From NCBI GenBank assembly GCA_017303505.1, contig JAFLCP010000002.1, forward strand, positions 1-64,000: a stretch of 64,000 nucleotides of DNA, read 5' to 3'. Source of the DNA: Planctomycetota bacterium. GTDB lineage: Bacteria; Planctomycetota; Planctomycetia; Pirellulales; Pirellulaceae. The notes beneath the pieces are model-generated. The model saw only the letters and a list, made by a program, of their open reading frames with translations. It did no database searches and was not told the origin of the DNA. The translations under genes were made by a program, and so were the position numbers. Position 1 is the first letter of the stretch. Each line of letters begins with the position of its first letter. Positions 9,050-18,516 of this stretch are shown piece by piece.

Positions 9050-10174
9050 ATGATGCAGCGCAGATGGGCTCGAATCGTTGAAGTCACAATCGCTGCATGT
9101 ACTGTCATTGCGGTGCTGGGATTCGCAATTTCAAAATTGTCTCAGCCGCTGGAAGTGAACGAACCGATCTCGTGGAATACTAACACTTCCTTTCTAACAG
9201 TGTGGGAGCCAGCACCTCAAGAACGAGCTGGTGCAGGTACGATTCAGCTTCCATCGACATTAAGCAATAAACAGCGCAACAACGCGTTAATGGTTCGCGC
9301 TTTTCGAACAGCTATCGGTGATAGCTGGAAATCGACAGTCCGCATCTTGAATGACGGGCGACAAGTGGCGTTAGGCGCTGTGGTCGATAAAGGTGGCTTC
9401 GTTATCTCTAAGGCCAGCGAGTTACCAGAAGGTGATTTTGATTGTCGTACATGGGACAACAAAATTGTTCGTGGACGTGTTAAAGCGACCGATGCGAATC
9501 TAGATCTCGCTTTGATTCAGGTAGATCGCGAAGATTTGCCGGTTGTAAAGTGGGCTGTGGATACCGTGTTGGTCGCAGGAGCCTGGGTCGGAACTACCGA
9601 CGCTCGCGAAACACCACAAGCGATTGGCGTCGTCAGTGTGCCTAGCCGCCCCGTAGCGCCGGAACGCGCCATTCTTGGCGTGCAACTCGCACCCGCAGAT
9701 ACTGGGGCTGCGGTGGTCTCGGTTGTACCAGGTTCAGGAGCTGAACGAGCTGGGTTGGAAGTTGATGATGTGATCTATGCGGTCAATGGTAAAGAGCTCG
9801 CTAGTCGACGAGAAGTTCTCGATACCATCGCCCAATATCGTGCTGGTCAACGACTTAAACTGTCAGTTCGCCGAGGCGAAAAAGAACTGACTATGGTTGC
9901 GAGATTGATGGATCTTACGTCATCGGTGCTCGACCCAACTGAAATGGAAGTGAACGGTCAGATCAGTGCCCGCTCAAGCGGTTTCGCCAAAGTCATTCAG
10001 CATGACACTGTCTTGACGCCGAACCAATGTGGTGGCCCACTCGTGAGCCTTAAAGGCGAAGTGGTCGGTGTCAATATTGCTCGTGCCAATCGAGTTAGCT
10101 CGTATGCTCTGCCAACCGATATCGTTCGCGAAACGGTTCAGCGGTTGAAGCAGAGCATTCCTAGCGGATCATAG
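9050..10174 (+). CDS. HtrA-like pseudo-protease with internal PDZ domain
   Basis: Membrane-anchored homologue of the protease upstream: an N-terminal transmembrane segment, a trypsin-like N-lobe, a PDZ domain, then the C-terminal part of the trypsin fold. The PDZ domain (GSGAERAGLEVDDVIYAVNG) thus sits inside the protease rather than after it. Catalytic residues are lost: the His site reads VISKAS and the nucleophile site reads PNQCGGPL with Cys for Ser. The Asp in NLDLALI is kept. It is probably a regulatory or scaffold partner rather than a protease, unless the Cys is active. I chose the ATG at 9050; a TTG at 9026 is possible. Confidence 0.75.
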   Translation: MMQRRWARIVEVTIAACTVIAVLGFAISKLSQPLEVNEPISWNTNTSFLTVWEPAPQERAGAGTIQLPSTLSNKQRNNALMVRAFRTAIGDSWKSTVRILNDGRQVALGAVVDKGGFVISKASELPEGDFDCRTWDNKIVRGRVKATDANLDLALIQVDREDLPVVKWAVDTVLVAGAWVGTTDARETPQAIGVVSVPSRPVAPERAILGVQLAPADTGAAVVSVVPGSGAERAGLEVDDVIYAVNGKELASRREVLDTIAQYRAGQRLKLSVRRGEKELTMVARLMDLTSSVLDPTEMEVNGQISARSSGFAKVIQHDTVLTPNQCGGPLVSLKGEVVGVNIARANRVSSYALPTDIVRETVQRLKQSIPSGS

Positions 10175-10262
10175 GGAGCTCGTTCGATGGATTAGCAGGA
10201 TGACTTGTGCTCATCCTGCATTTGAAATCCCTGGCCCCAGCAGCGCGAAAATAAAAGACGAA

Positions 10263-12872
10263 CTATTTCTTGACGTCGTCCTTGTCGTCATCCTCGTCTT
10301 CTTTGTCGTCTTCGTCCTTATCATCCTCGTCGCCGTCTTCTTCCTCCTCTTCTTCTTCCTCTTCACCAGCACCGCCAAAGACGAATGCAGCTCGGACGGG
10401 AGCAGGCATTGGAGAGTTGGGGCCTTTCACGCTTCGCCAGACGATGTCACCTAAGATCAAGTCATCGGCAGCATCTTCTTTAGAGAAGTCCATTTTTAGT
10501 GACTCAGTTGCGCCGAAGGCGTTGGGTGAGTTCACTTCGTTGAGATCGATTTGTGCAGGCTGTACTGTGTAAGGTGTTTCATCGAGTTTGCTGGAGAAGC
10601 TGTCATACATAGGTCGAGCGGCTGCATCGAATTGCGTCATTGGTTCAACACCCAAGATCAATTCCATGGTTCGCAGCATACTGGATGTGGAGTAGAGAGT
10701 GGAGTCAACCGTTCCGCGTCGAATGTAGGGGGAAATAGCGAGGCCAACGGTGCGATGTGCGTCGACGTGATCCGCTCCATTTTGGGCGTCATCTTCAACG
10801 ACAAAAATCGCCGATTCTTTCCAGTACTTCGATTTCGAAATCGCTTGAACTACCATGCCGAGCGCCAAATCGTTATCAGCGACCATAGCACGTGGTGTTG
10901 GTTTGCCAGGACGAGTTCCTGAGGTGTGGTCATTGCCCAATCGCAAGATCACCATTCCAGGTAAATTGTTTTCAGATTCGAATTGTTTGAAGCGAGTGAT
11001 AAATCGTTCCGCTCGCTTTACATCAGGGTAGTTGAGATCGTAGCCACGGAATTGGGGATCGAAATGTCCTTTCAAGGCTTCGATCTTGGTGTACGATGGG
11101 CTATCGATGGTAGGGCCGTTAGTGATGAATTCACCAAAGCTAAAGTAATCGACCCCAGCTCGTTTACATGCATCCCACAGATAACCGCTGGAGGGTTCTG
11201 CGATTTTTAGAGCCCCTTCGGCAGGATAAACAAATTTGTCTTTTCCTCCTCCGCGATACGACATGGGCCAACTCTTTTCCACGAAGTCGGTCGCGTAAGC
11301 TGCCATCGTCCATTCATGGCCATCGGCACTTACTTCGCTTTCAACGTAGAAGTTATCGAGCAATACAAATTGTTCAGCCAGGGCGTGGTGATTGGGGGTA
11401 ACATGGCGCGGGAATAGACAGAGATTGGGGTCGCCATTTCCTTGTGGCATATCACCGAACACTTGATCGTAAGTGCGATTCTCTTTGATGATATAGAAGC
11501 AATGTTTGATGGGACTGGGGTCGCCAACTTTGGCCGGGATTGGATTGTCGTTCTCGCGTCCTTTGTTGTTGACTGTGGAGTCTGCCTGCAATGGGCTTTG
11601 TGCCATGGCCTGGCGTGTCCAATCGGACATGGTCTTGGGGGATGGGGTTGGTACTACGCTAATGCTGCCCTGCAAAATGCCGCCGATGTATTGGCGAAGA
11701 TTGCGTGGAAGTTCCTTACCGGGTGCAGGACCTTGCGGATTGGGACGCGAGGTGAGGCCTTTGCCATTGGCAATAAGTATGTTCTCACCGTCAGCGCTAA
11801 GGCGAACCGAGGTGGGATACCAACCGGCGGGAATAAAACCTAACGAGCTAGACTTACCAAGTTCCTCGATGTTGAATACGGCCACGTTATTATTGCCTGC
11901 GTTGGCAGCGAACAACACTTTTTCATCCGCGGACACAGCAATGCTCGAAGGCGTGCTTCCATTCTTGGCTTTGGAATACAAGGCGGTTTGGATCACTTCA
12001 ACTTGTTTGTTGGTTTGTGTGTCGAACACGATAACCGTATTGTCATTGGCGCATGCGACCAACAAATATTTGTTGTCCTGCAGCAATTTCATTTCGCAGG
12101 GATGGGAACGCGTTGGCAATGTGCCGATTTGTTTCCAGGTCTTCAAGTCAATGATCGCAACGGCAGAACCACCCCAGAGACTGATGTAAGCGAGTTGACG
12201 CTGGGCGTCGATGGTTGCCGCATACGGATAGCTATCAGCTGCCATATCGAGCATTTCAAGCTTATCTGATTTGTTACCATCGAAGCGAGCGATCTTATGT
12301 CCCAAAACGCCGCATGTAAGATAACTGGTCGAGTCTGGGATCGGAGTGATGCCACAGGGGACAAATGTGCGAGCAACTTCGGCGATGCGGATCTGTTTGG
12401 GATTGCTGAGTAAACCGTCCGCATAATCGTATTGATGAATGACTTCGTATTCAGCACCGCTACATAGCAACTTCGACCCATCGTGTGAAAAGGTCAGACC
12501 ATAGAAGACCTGTGGCATCGATACTCGCGACCGAATTTTGTTGGTTTGCAAATCGAGCATGATAATTTCATGTTCGCCGTAGCCAGAATGAAGCACCGCT
12601 AGATAACGTTTGTCTGGAGCGGTGATCATGTTAACGGGGAAGTCACCGACGTTAATTTGGGTACCGACGGCACCTATGGTCCAGCCGTTGGGGAGAAGGA
12701 CTTCTCCACTTGCTAGAACGCCAGGCAGCTGAAGTGTTTTAGAGTTCGGCTTCGAGGACGCTGTCGATGGATCTTGCGCGATAGCGGGAGCAAGCAAACA
12801 GGTTGTCGCGAGAGCGATCGCAATGGGACGCACGACCAGTCTGCAAAACGGAAACGAGGCGGGAGGATACAT
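10263..12872 (-). CDS. secreted YncE-like beta-propeller / phosphoesterase fusion
   Basis: An 869-residue exported protein. After a signal peptide (cleaved near AIAQ, about 33) come seven-bladed YVTN/YncE-type repeats (about 40-380) with repeated strand motifs, then a phosphoesterase domain (about 450-800) of the acid phosphatase/phospholipase C group in the alkaline phosphatase superfamily, with IIKENRTYDQVFGDM, NHHALAEQF, SADGHEWTMAAY and VVEDDAQNGADHVDAH as metal and active-site segments. It ends in an extreme acidic tail (Glu then Asp/Lys, about 833-869). It probably hydrolyses extracellular phosphoesters, with the propeller as binding module. Monocistronic as far as seen. Confidence 0.85.
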   Translation of the reverse strand: MYPPASFPFCRLVVRPIAIALATTCLLAPAIAQDPSTASSKPNSKTLQLPGVLASGEVLLPNGWTIGAVGTQINVGDFPVNMITAPDKRYLAVLHSGYGEHEIIMLDLQTNKIRSRVSMPQVFYGLTFSHDGSKLLCSGAEYEVIHQYDYADGLLSNPKQIRIAEVARTFVPCGITPIPDSTSYLTCGVLGHKIARFDGNKSDKLEMLDMAADSYPYAATIDAQRQLAYISLWGGSAVAIIDLKTWKQIGTLPTRSHPCEMKLLQDNKYLLVACANDNTVIVFDTQTNKQVEVIQTALYSKAKNGSTPSSIAVSADEKVLFAANAGNNNVAVFNIEELGKSSSLGFIPAGWYPTSVRLSADGENILIANGKGLTSRPNPQGPAPGKELPRNLRQYIGGILQGSISVVPTPSPKTMSDWTRQAMAQSPLQADSTVNNKGRENDNPIPAKVGDPSPIKHCFYIIKENRTYDQVFGDMPQGNGDPNLCLFPRHVTPNHHALAEQFVLLDNFYVESEVSADGHEWTMAAYATDFVEKSWPMSYRGGGKDKFVYPAEGALKIAEPSSGYLWDACKRAGVDYFSFGEFITNGPTIDSPSYTKIEALKGHFDPQFRGYDLNYPDVKRAERFITRFKQFESENNLPGMVILRLGNDHTSGTRPGKPTPRAMVADNDLALGMVVQAISKSKYWKESAIFVVEDDAQNGADHVDAHRTVGLAISPYIRRGTVDSTLYSTSSMLRTMELILGVEPMTQFDAAARPMYDSFSSKLDETPYTVQPAQIDLNEVNSPNAFGATESLKMDFSKEDAADDLILGDIVWRSVKGPNSPMPAPVRAAFVFGGAGEEEEEEEEEDGDEDDKDEDDKEDEDDDKDDVKK

Positions 12873-13046
12873 GTTGTGAATCCTTGATAGGAGGAGTGAT
12901 TTATGTCACTTCTCCAGTGTAGCAAAAGTCGCTTTGCGAACTGAGTCTCGCTCGCAATTGACGCTGTTCTTCATCAAAAATTTGCTATTTATTGGACGCC
13001 TGCTCGGGTGAGTGGTGGTCGAAGCGGGCGAAGCTTTGCGTGCTGT

Positions 13047-14600
13047 TTAAGCGGCTTGCAAAACTTCTTCTCGCGGTAATTCGAGCGAGTTGTTGGCGAT
13101 GTCAGAACTTTGGATGGGAGGGGGCGTGTGAGAGGGTTGCGAGATACTTTGGAGTAAGTGATTACGGTGTTGCGAAGGGAAGAATGATTTCCAGGCGACG
13201 AAGGAAAGGGCAGGGGCTTGTTGTGGTTTGGTTTCAAGCCATGCCAACAAGTTGCTGCGCAGTTGCAGGAACGCCATTTGGATGTTCGGGACCATGGGGC
13301 GATCGATATTCCACAAGAGTCCTAAGGCACAGAGGCGTCCAAGTGTAGATACAAAAAAGAGTGTGTGATATGTAGAGGGAGTGGCACCCATGTAAGACAA
13401 GTACCACCCACCTAGTAATGAGCCACAAAACCAGGCGCTAGTGTTGGCGAGATTGTAGTGAGTTAGGACGCGCGTTCGCTGAGATGAAGGAAGCGTATCG
13501 AAGAACATCAAGAAGAAACCAAGTTCATAGGCTGCCCAGGCAGTGCCGCTGGCAGCTTGTACAAACAGCAACCATGCAAACGAGTTGCTCACATTCCACA
13601 TGGCTGCGAGTGGAACGATGCTAATGGCACCTGTCCATAATAGCCAACGGGCTCCACGCTTCTGCGCGAGGTAACCCCAGATGGGCATAGAGATAGCTTT
13701 GGCGATAAACGAAATTGAAAGTATGGACACAAAGGCAGCGTAGGAGAACGATAGCTGCTTGAGCATAAAGGGAGTGAAGTAGGGACCGGACATCTGTACC
13801 ATACCTTGAACGATCGCCAGGAAAAGTACTAAGCGATACCCTCGCGAGAGACTCATTTCGCTTTGGCAGCGATGCGCGTCGGTTGAGCCGCGCGAGTCGA
13901 CAATTCGCAAGTTCGGTCGCTCAGATCTGGCAGCGATGTTGAGCATGGACATTTGATCGGCGTGTTGGCCCTGATGTTTGAGCAACAGCAAAACGCTGAT
14001 CAAGCGAAAGCAACCTGCGAGGAAGAACAGGATGCCGAAGCCGAAGAGCAGTTTATCATTGGATCTGGCGGTATGAAGAATCAGTCCGCCAGCCAGGAAG
14101 CCGCATAGTGTGCAGAGTTGATTGGTGCGTGAACGACGTGCAAAGAATGTGGAACGCAGGGATCTGGGAACGATATGGCCCATCCAAGTGTTCCAGGCTG
14201 GGCCTGCTGCAAGGCCACCACCCCAGTAAATCGAAGCTAAGAAGAACAGTAAGGCCGTGGAAATTTGACCTGTCCACGCCGCAACAACTAATGGGAAGAA
14301 TGCGAGTGCTTGAAGCGTGCAAGATAACGCGATCCAGCGTTGATAAGAACCAACTAAGGAAATCGCACGCAACGAAAAGGTTTGTAGGATGCCACCTGCG
14401 AGAATAGGGAGGCTGGCGATCCAGCCTGCGGTAACTTCCCCTAAACCTGCCGCTAAGGCAAAGGCGGGAATGTAGTGTTCGCCAAAGCCGACCATCGCCC
14501 CCCAGCAGCCACCATCACCGACACTGCACCGCAGATTGCCTTTCAATGTATTGAAACGCGAAGCCGCACTACTATCGGGCGACGAATTATGAGCGATCAT
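13047..14600 (-). CDS. major facilitator superfamily (MFS) transporter
   Basis: A 517-residue integral membrane protein with about twelve hydrophobic segments in two sets of six, joined by a long charged loop (about 215-250), which is the MFS layout. The motif between helices 2 and 3 is weak. The C-terminal ~70 residues are soluble, rich in Pro, Ser and Gln, and match nothing known to me. Substrate cannot be predicted. The neighbours are unrelated, and the zinc-ribbon gene upstream on the same strand is 46 bases away, so the two could share a transcript. Confidence 0.8.
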   Translation of the reverse strand: MIAHNSSPDSSAASRFNTLKGNLRCSVGDGGCWGAMVGFGEHYIPAFALAAGLGEVTAGWIASLPILAGGILQTFSLRAISLVGSYQRWIALSCTLQALAFFPLVVAAWTGQISTALLFFLASIYWGGGLAAGPAWNTWMGHIVPRSLRSTFFARRSRTNQLCTLCGFLAGGLILHTARSNDKLLFGFGILFFLAGCFRLISVLLLLKHQGQHADQMSMLNIAARSERPNLRIVDSRGSTDAHRCQSEMSLSRGYRLVLFLAIVQGMVQMSGPYFTPFMLKQLSFSYAAFVSILSISFIAKAISMPIWGYLAQKRGARWLLWTGAISIVPLAAMWNVSNSFAWLLFVQAASGTAWAAYELGFFLMFFDTLPSSQRTRVLTHYNLANTSAWFCGSLLGGWYLSYMGATPSTYHTLFFVSTLGRLCALGLLWNIDRPMVPNIQMAFLQLRSNLLAWLETKPQQAPALSFVAWKSFFPSQHRNHLLQSISQPSHTPPPIQSSDIANNSLELPREEVLQAA

Positions 14601-14646
14601 TTAGGTATGGCTGACGTCTTGTCAAACCACCGGCCGTAGGATTGCA

Positions 14647-14922
14647 CTAGTAAACATCAAAGAATCGGTGTGAGGTTCCACCTTCACCGATACGAAACGA
14701 GACAGGTTTTCCGCAACGCGGACAACTGCCGCGGTAAGCTGTGCCATCAGCCGCTATGAATATTCGGGCGTAAACTTGGCAGCAATGAAAGTGGACGCCG
14801 AGAAATGGGCGTGCCGTCGATGAAGAGGGCGATCTATCTGTGGTTCGCGATTCAGGTTCGCACACCAAGTCAAGTTCGCTTGTGATTTCAGTAGCTGCAG
14901 GTTTAGAGTTGGAATGATTCAT
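14647..14922 (-). CDS. small zinc-ribbon-like protein
   Basis: A 91-residue soluble protein. The C-terminal half has HFHCCQVYARIF and, 20 residues on, CPRCGKPVSFRIG; together these give four Cys plus His that could bind one zinc. Proteins of this shape are widespread in planctomycetes with no assigned role. The N-terminal half is Ser/Thr/Glu-rich and probably disordered. It lies just upstream of the MFS gene on the same strand. Confidence 0.65.
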   Translation of the reverse strand: MNHSNSKPAATEITSELDLVCEPESRTTDRSPSSSTARPFLGVHFHCCQVYARIFIAADGTAYRGSCPRCGKPVSFRIGEGGTSHRFFDVY

Positions 14923-15143
14923 CAGCGGTGTCCGGCTTACCTCACCGTTAGGGTTTGACTAATCGGCGTTATGGATTTATCGGCGCGGGGAATCCACAAA
15001 ATCGATAAATTCTCTCGGTCTTGTCAGGGCGCGGAAGTCGTTGTGTTTTTGTCCGTTTCACCGAGGGAAATGCTGTTTAAATGCACTTCCAGGGCTGGGG
15101 ACGCACATTGATATTGCCTTGAAAGTGGGAATTTCCTAGGCTC

Positions 15144-15728
15144 GTGATTGGGCAGGATGCTCGCAAAAATGCCGAATCGGCAACGGAAGATTGTTTTCCA
15201 TTAACGCCAAGGAGAGGCGACTTCATCGCCACGGATGGGGTGGAATACGCCATTAATCGCTGTACAAGACGTTGTTCCGTTGGGGAACGTCCTCTCGAAC
15301 CGGGAGAGCATTATTTCTCCGTCATTGTTTCCAATGATGACGATGTGCGGCGTGTTGATATTGCTGAAGCGAATTGGACCAATCCTCCTGAAGGCGCAGT
15401 AGGCTGGTGGAAGTCTCAGATACCGCAGGCGACCACAGTCGTCTTGAAGCCGGCTCCGGATGCGGTGTTGCTAGAGACTCTTTCTCATTTATGTGATCAA
15501 CCTGGGCGTGGCTCGCTAGCTTTCTTGTTGGCAGTGCTTCTTGTTCGGCGTCATTTATTGGTGGAACCGGACAGCTTTGAAGACGCTAAAGCGACTGACG
15601 ATACTTGGGTGCTGCATGATCCGACGGATGGGCGAGAGTATCGTGTACCACGCAAGTGGCCCACAAAACGGGAGGCCGAGCGTCTCCAAAAAGAACTTCA
15701 TGAATTGCTTTATTGCGAGGCGACCTAA
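15144..15728 (+). CDS. conserved planctomycete-type hypothetical protein
   Basis: A 194-residue soluble protein I cannot place in a named family. Near the N-terminus it has INRCTRRCSVGERPLEPGEHYFSV, where the Cys pair and Gly/Pro turn resemble a small metal-binding or DksA-like finger. The middle is helical (LETLSHLCDQPGRGSLAFLLAVLLVRR) and the end is basic and charged. The GTG start is the first in frame; there is no clear Shine-Dalgarno. The following gene starts one base after its stop, so the two are translationally coupled and likely share a function. Confidence 0.65.
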   Translation: MIGQDARKNAESATEDCFPLTPRRGDFIATDGVEYAINRCTRRCSVGERPLEPGEHYFSVIVSNDDDVRRVDIAEANWTNPPEGAVGWWKSQIPQATTVVLKPAPDAVLLETLSHLCDQPGRGSLAFLLAVLLVRRHLLVEPDSFEDAKATDDTWVLHDPTDGREYRVPRKWPTKREAERLQKELHELLYCEAT

Positions 15729-15729
15729 G

Positions 15730-16677
15730 ATGAGTCGATATGGGTTGTGTCTCGTGATAACCGTGATGTTGGTGAGTGCGAGTGGTGCCACTTGTGCGAA
15801 GCATCGAACGATCAAGGAGTTTCAGCCTGAAGTCGTTTGGAAGGAGATGCCCACCATTGAGCAAGTGATGGAGCAAGTCAATGGTTCGCGTCGCATACAG
15901 CAATTGCAGTCATCGACGATCACATTGAAGTTAGATGCCCCTGGAACGCCCGCATTGAGTGCAAATTTATCGATCGAACGTCCGCGTCGGTTGCGATTGC
16001 AGGCTCGTGTGTCGCGATTGATGGGGAACGAGTTGGATATGGGGAGTAATGAGCAAGTGTTTTGGTTGCAGACGATGCGTCCTCAGCCGACATTGTTTTA
16101 CGCTCAGCATCAGCAATTTGAACAGTTGACAGCCCGCAAAGTTTTGCCGGTTTCACCTGATTGGATCATCGAGGCGTTGGGGTTACCGGAGATGAATCCC
16201 GCGGATATTCACGAAGGTCCGATTCAGCGTGCGGATGGATTATTGGAAGTGCGTTCTCAGATTGGGACGGCTTTAGGAACCACGCGGCGGATTTTGGTGT
16301 TGGATCGAAGTGGCTTGGTGCGAGAAATCATTTTGTATGATGCTCAAGGAAATTTGGTGGCACAGGCGAAGCAAACGGAGCACGAAAATTATCCTGGCGT
16401 GAACTATGCGTTGCCGCATCATGTGCAGATCCGGCTTTTGCCTGCGGGCGAGCCGGAGATCAATTTTGATATTGATGTTGGGTTCTATTTGGTCAATGAA
16501 TTGATGGGGAATGATCCGCAGCGCTGGACGATGCCTGATCCTGCGGGGTTGAGTGTGATTGATTTGGTTCAGTTTGCGCAAGGCCAGCAAGTGGCGCCGA
16601 TTCCGCCGAACTATCATCCTGAGTGGATGGAGCGTGAGGCGATGGCAATTCCCTACCGTGGCTTCGAACGTCGCTAG
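15730..16677 (+). CDS. exported hypothetical protein, possibly LolA-like fold
   Basis: A 315-residue protein beginning at an ATG one base after the upstream stop; an earlier in-frame start inside the upstream gene is not needed. The N-terminus is a signal peptide (MSRYGLCLVITVMLV...GATC), with a Cys that might be lipidated although the lipobox is imperfect. The mature part alternates strands typical of LolA/LppX-like lipoprotein-binding barrels (LSIERPRRLRLQARV, VFWLQT, REIILYDAQGNLVAQAK). It may carry or bind lipids at the envelope. The stop codon overlaps a GCTAGCA boundary of the repeat cluster that follows. Confidence 0.6.
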   Translation: MSRYGLCLVITVMLVSASGATCAKHRTIKEFQPEVVWKEMPTIEQVMEQVNGSRRIQQLQSSTITLKLDAPGTPALSANLSIERPRRLRLQARVSRLMGNELDMGSNEQVFWLQTMRPQPTLFYAQHQQFEQLTARKVLPVSPDWIIEALGLPEMNPADIHEGPIQRADGLLEVRSQIGTALGTTRRILVLDRSGLVREIILYDAQGNLVAQAKQTEHENYPGVNYALPHHVQIRLLPAGEPEINFDIDVGFYLVNELMGNDPQRWTMPDPAGLSVIDLVQFAQGQQVAPIPPNYHPEWMEREAMAIPYRGFERR

Positions 16678-16742
16678 CATTTCCCCCAGTCCTCCCACAT
16701 GGTGCCAGGCACCTTGTTTTGGGCTTTCCACCATTGCTAGCA
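16673..16742. repeat. short unit of the GGTGCCAGGCACC repeat cluster
   Basis: Bounded by GCTAGCA at both ends with one GGTGCCAGGCACC palindrome (16701-16713) inside. It overlaps the stop codon of the preceding gene. It appears to be a shortened version of the two longer units that follow. Confidence 0.7.
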
Positions 16743-16926
16743 TTTCCCCTCGAAGCCTTCCCATATGGTGCCAGGCACCATGTTGTTTGCGGCCAAAACC
16801 ACTCATTGGAAGGGGCTTTGGCATCGCTCAAGCTTCGTTATTAGCTATTTGTGGGGGTTTTTCGGGTCCTGCCTGAAGGCAACTTGGTGCCAGGCACCCT
16901 ATTTTGGGCTTGGGGCTTTGCTAGCA
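16736..16926. repeat. GGTGCCAGGCACC-bearing repeat unit, copy A
   Basis: A 191-bp unit flanked by GCTAGCA and holding two perfect palindromes GGTGCCAGGCACC (16767-16779 and 16886-16898). It is a direct duplicate of 17184-17372 with scattered substitutions. It has no coding frame worth calling. Such palindromes are scattered through planctomycete genomes; they could form cruciforms or RNA hairpins. Confidence 0.85.
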
Positions 16927-17183
16927 TTGTATAGGCGATCTTGTGGTTGTCACGCCGATAGGTGTTTTCTTTGGGGTGGACTTAGTTGTGGAGTGTCGTT
17001 TGGTGGGTTAAGCGGCATTGAGAAATCAAAGTTCTGCGCATTAGAAGCAAATAAATGCTTAAGCGGCAGTAGTTTAGTAGCGCTAACCGCGAGTCGGTTC
17101 CTTGGATGAGGTCGTTCGTTGTGTTTCTGTTCCAATTGAATCCCGCGCATGTCGATAGTCATCTCTAGTGCAACCCAACTGCC
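16927..17183. other. unique spacer between repeat copies
   Basis: About 257 bp between the two duplicated units. The only structure I see is a repeated AAGCGGCA (17011 and 17061 areas). There is no convincing gene, RNA or terminator. Confidence 0.4.
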
Positions 17184-17372
17184 GCTAGCATTTTCTCCGC
17201 CCTTCCATATGGTGCCAGGCACCCTGTTGATTGCGGTCAAAATCACTCATTGGAAGGGGGGTTTGGTTCATTCAAGCTTCATGTCTAGTTATTTGTGGGG
17301 GTTTTCCGGTCCTGCCTGAAGGCAACTTGGTGCCAGGCACCCTATTTTGTTGGGCTTGGAGTTTTGCTAGCA
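17184..17372. repeat. GGTGCCAGGCACC-bearing repeat unit, copy B
   Basis: A 189-bp near-copy of 16736-16926, again bounded by GCTAGCA, with palindromes at 17211-17223 and 17329-17341. A diverged palindrome GGTGCCAGACACC follows at 17389-17401. Confidence 0.85.
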
Positions 17373-17522
17373 ATACAGTGGGCCAAATGGTGCCAGACAC
17401 CCTGATGATTCAGCAAACTCGGCTTACAAATTGGATGCGAGCGAATACGCTGTGCGAAAGTTCGAAAAATATGCAGCAATGGTAGCGACGGGAAAAGAAT
17501 CGCTTTAGCATCTGAGGCATCT

Positions 17523-18251
17523 ATGCAAATCACCGCAGCTCAAGTCAAAAAGGAACTCCAGGCTTCTGCTAGCAAACAACGAGCAGAGAAGTCCAAGCGG
17601 TTCTTCAAAACGGGCGAAGGTCAGTATGCGGAATCCGATCAGTTCTGCGGTGTGACTGTCCCAGATCAACGCAAAGTTGCCAAGCTGTATCGGGAACTGC
17701 CGCTCTCCGAAATCGATCAACTGCTGACCGACCCTATCCACGAGTATCGCCTAACGGCAATCTTCATCTTAGTCGATCAGTTTTCACGTAGCCTCAAGCG
17801 ATCGAAAAAGGACCCTTCCGCCAATCCAAAACATTGGGTCGACTATCTGCTTTCTCGCACTGCCCATATCAACAATTGGGACCTCGTCGACAGCTGCGCG
17901 TATCAAATTCTCGGCGAATATCTACTCACGCTCAAAGACCGATCGTTATTGAATTCCCTCGCAAAGTCCTCCAACATTTGGGAGCAACGTCTTGCTATCA
18001 TTGCTAACAAGGCTCTTATCCGCGAAGGTGAATTCAAGCCCCTCCTAAAATTAGCCAACAAGTTTCTCTCTTCCAGACATGACCTCATTCACAAAGCGGT
18101 CGGGTGGATGCTCCGAGAGGTTGGCGAACAAGATCTGGCCACGCTCCTCGCGTTCCTAGACCAACAAGCATCCAAAATGCCACGCACGATGCTGCGTTAT
18201 GCCATCGAAAAGCTAACCAGCAATCAACGGAAACACTACCTTGATCAATGA
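17523..18251 (+). CDS. AlkD-like DNA alkylation repair glycosylase
   Basis: A 242-residue all-helical HEAT-repeat protein of the AlkC/AlkD family, which excises N3- and N7-alkylated purines from DNA. The residues lining the AlkD DNA groove are present: Trp119 and Asp123 in NNWDLVD, Arg156 in WEQRLAI and Trp195 in AVGWML, with spacing like the Bacillus cereus enzyme. Length is normal. It acts in the cytoplasm on double-stranded DNA. It stands alone after the repeat cluster, so its promoter probably lies in or next to the repeats. Confidence 0.88.
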   Translation: MQITAAQVKKELQASASKQRAEKSKRFFKTGEGQYAESDQFCGVTVPDQRKVAKLYRELPLSEIDQLLTDPIHEYRLTAIFILVDQFSRSLKRSKKDPSANPKHWVDYLLSRTAHINNWDLVDSCAYQILGEYLLTLKDRSLLNSLAKSSNIWEQRLAIIANKALIREGEFKPLLKLANKFLSSRHDLIHKAVGWMLREVGEQDLATLLAFLDQQASKMPRTMLRYAIEKLTSNQRKHYLDQ

Positions 18252-18516
18252 TAATCGCAAACAGCGTTGCTCTTCCTGGCAAGCCATTCTGATTTCCCCC
18301 CCAACTGCTATCGCATTTTAATTTTGGATCTGTGCCACCCATTTGATATGTCCTAGAGCTTCACCGATTCCAGCTCAAGACATTCCATTTATGGGGCTTT
18401 TTCCGTATAGTGTTTGATTCCACAACACAAATAAAAATCTGGCGCAGAGTTTTTTGTTTCGATCAATAACGATCGACAGTTTGAGTTCGCCATTCGCTTC
18501 GGTAAGGCTTGTTATC

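Noticed and set aside
16673-17401. GGTGCCAGGCACC copies considered as CRISPR or as attC sites
   Set aside because: Copy spacing is irregular, spacers are themselves duplicated, and there is no RYYYAAC/GTT core pairing.
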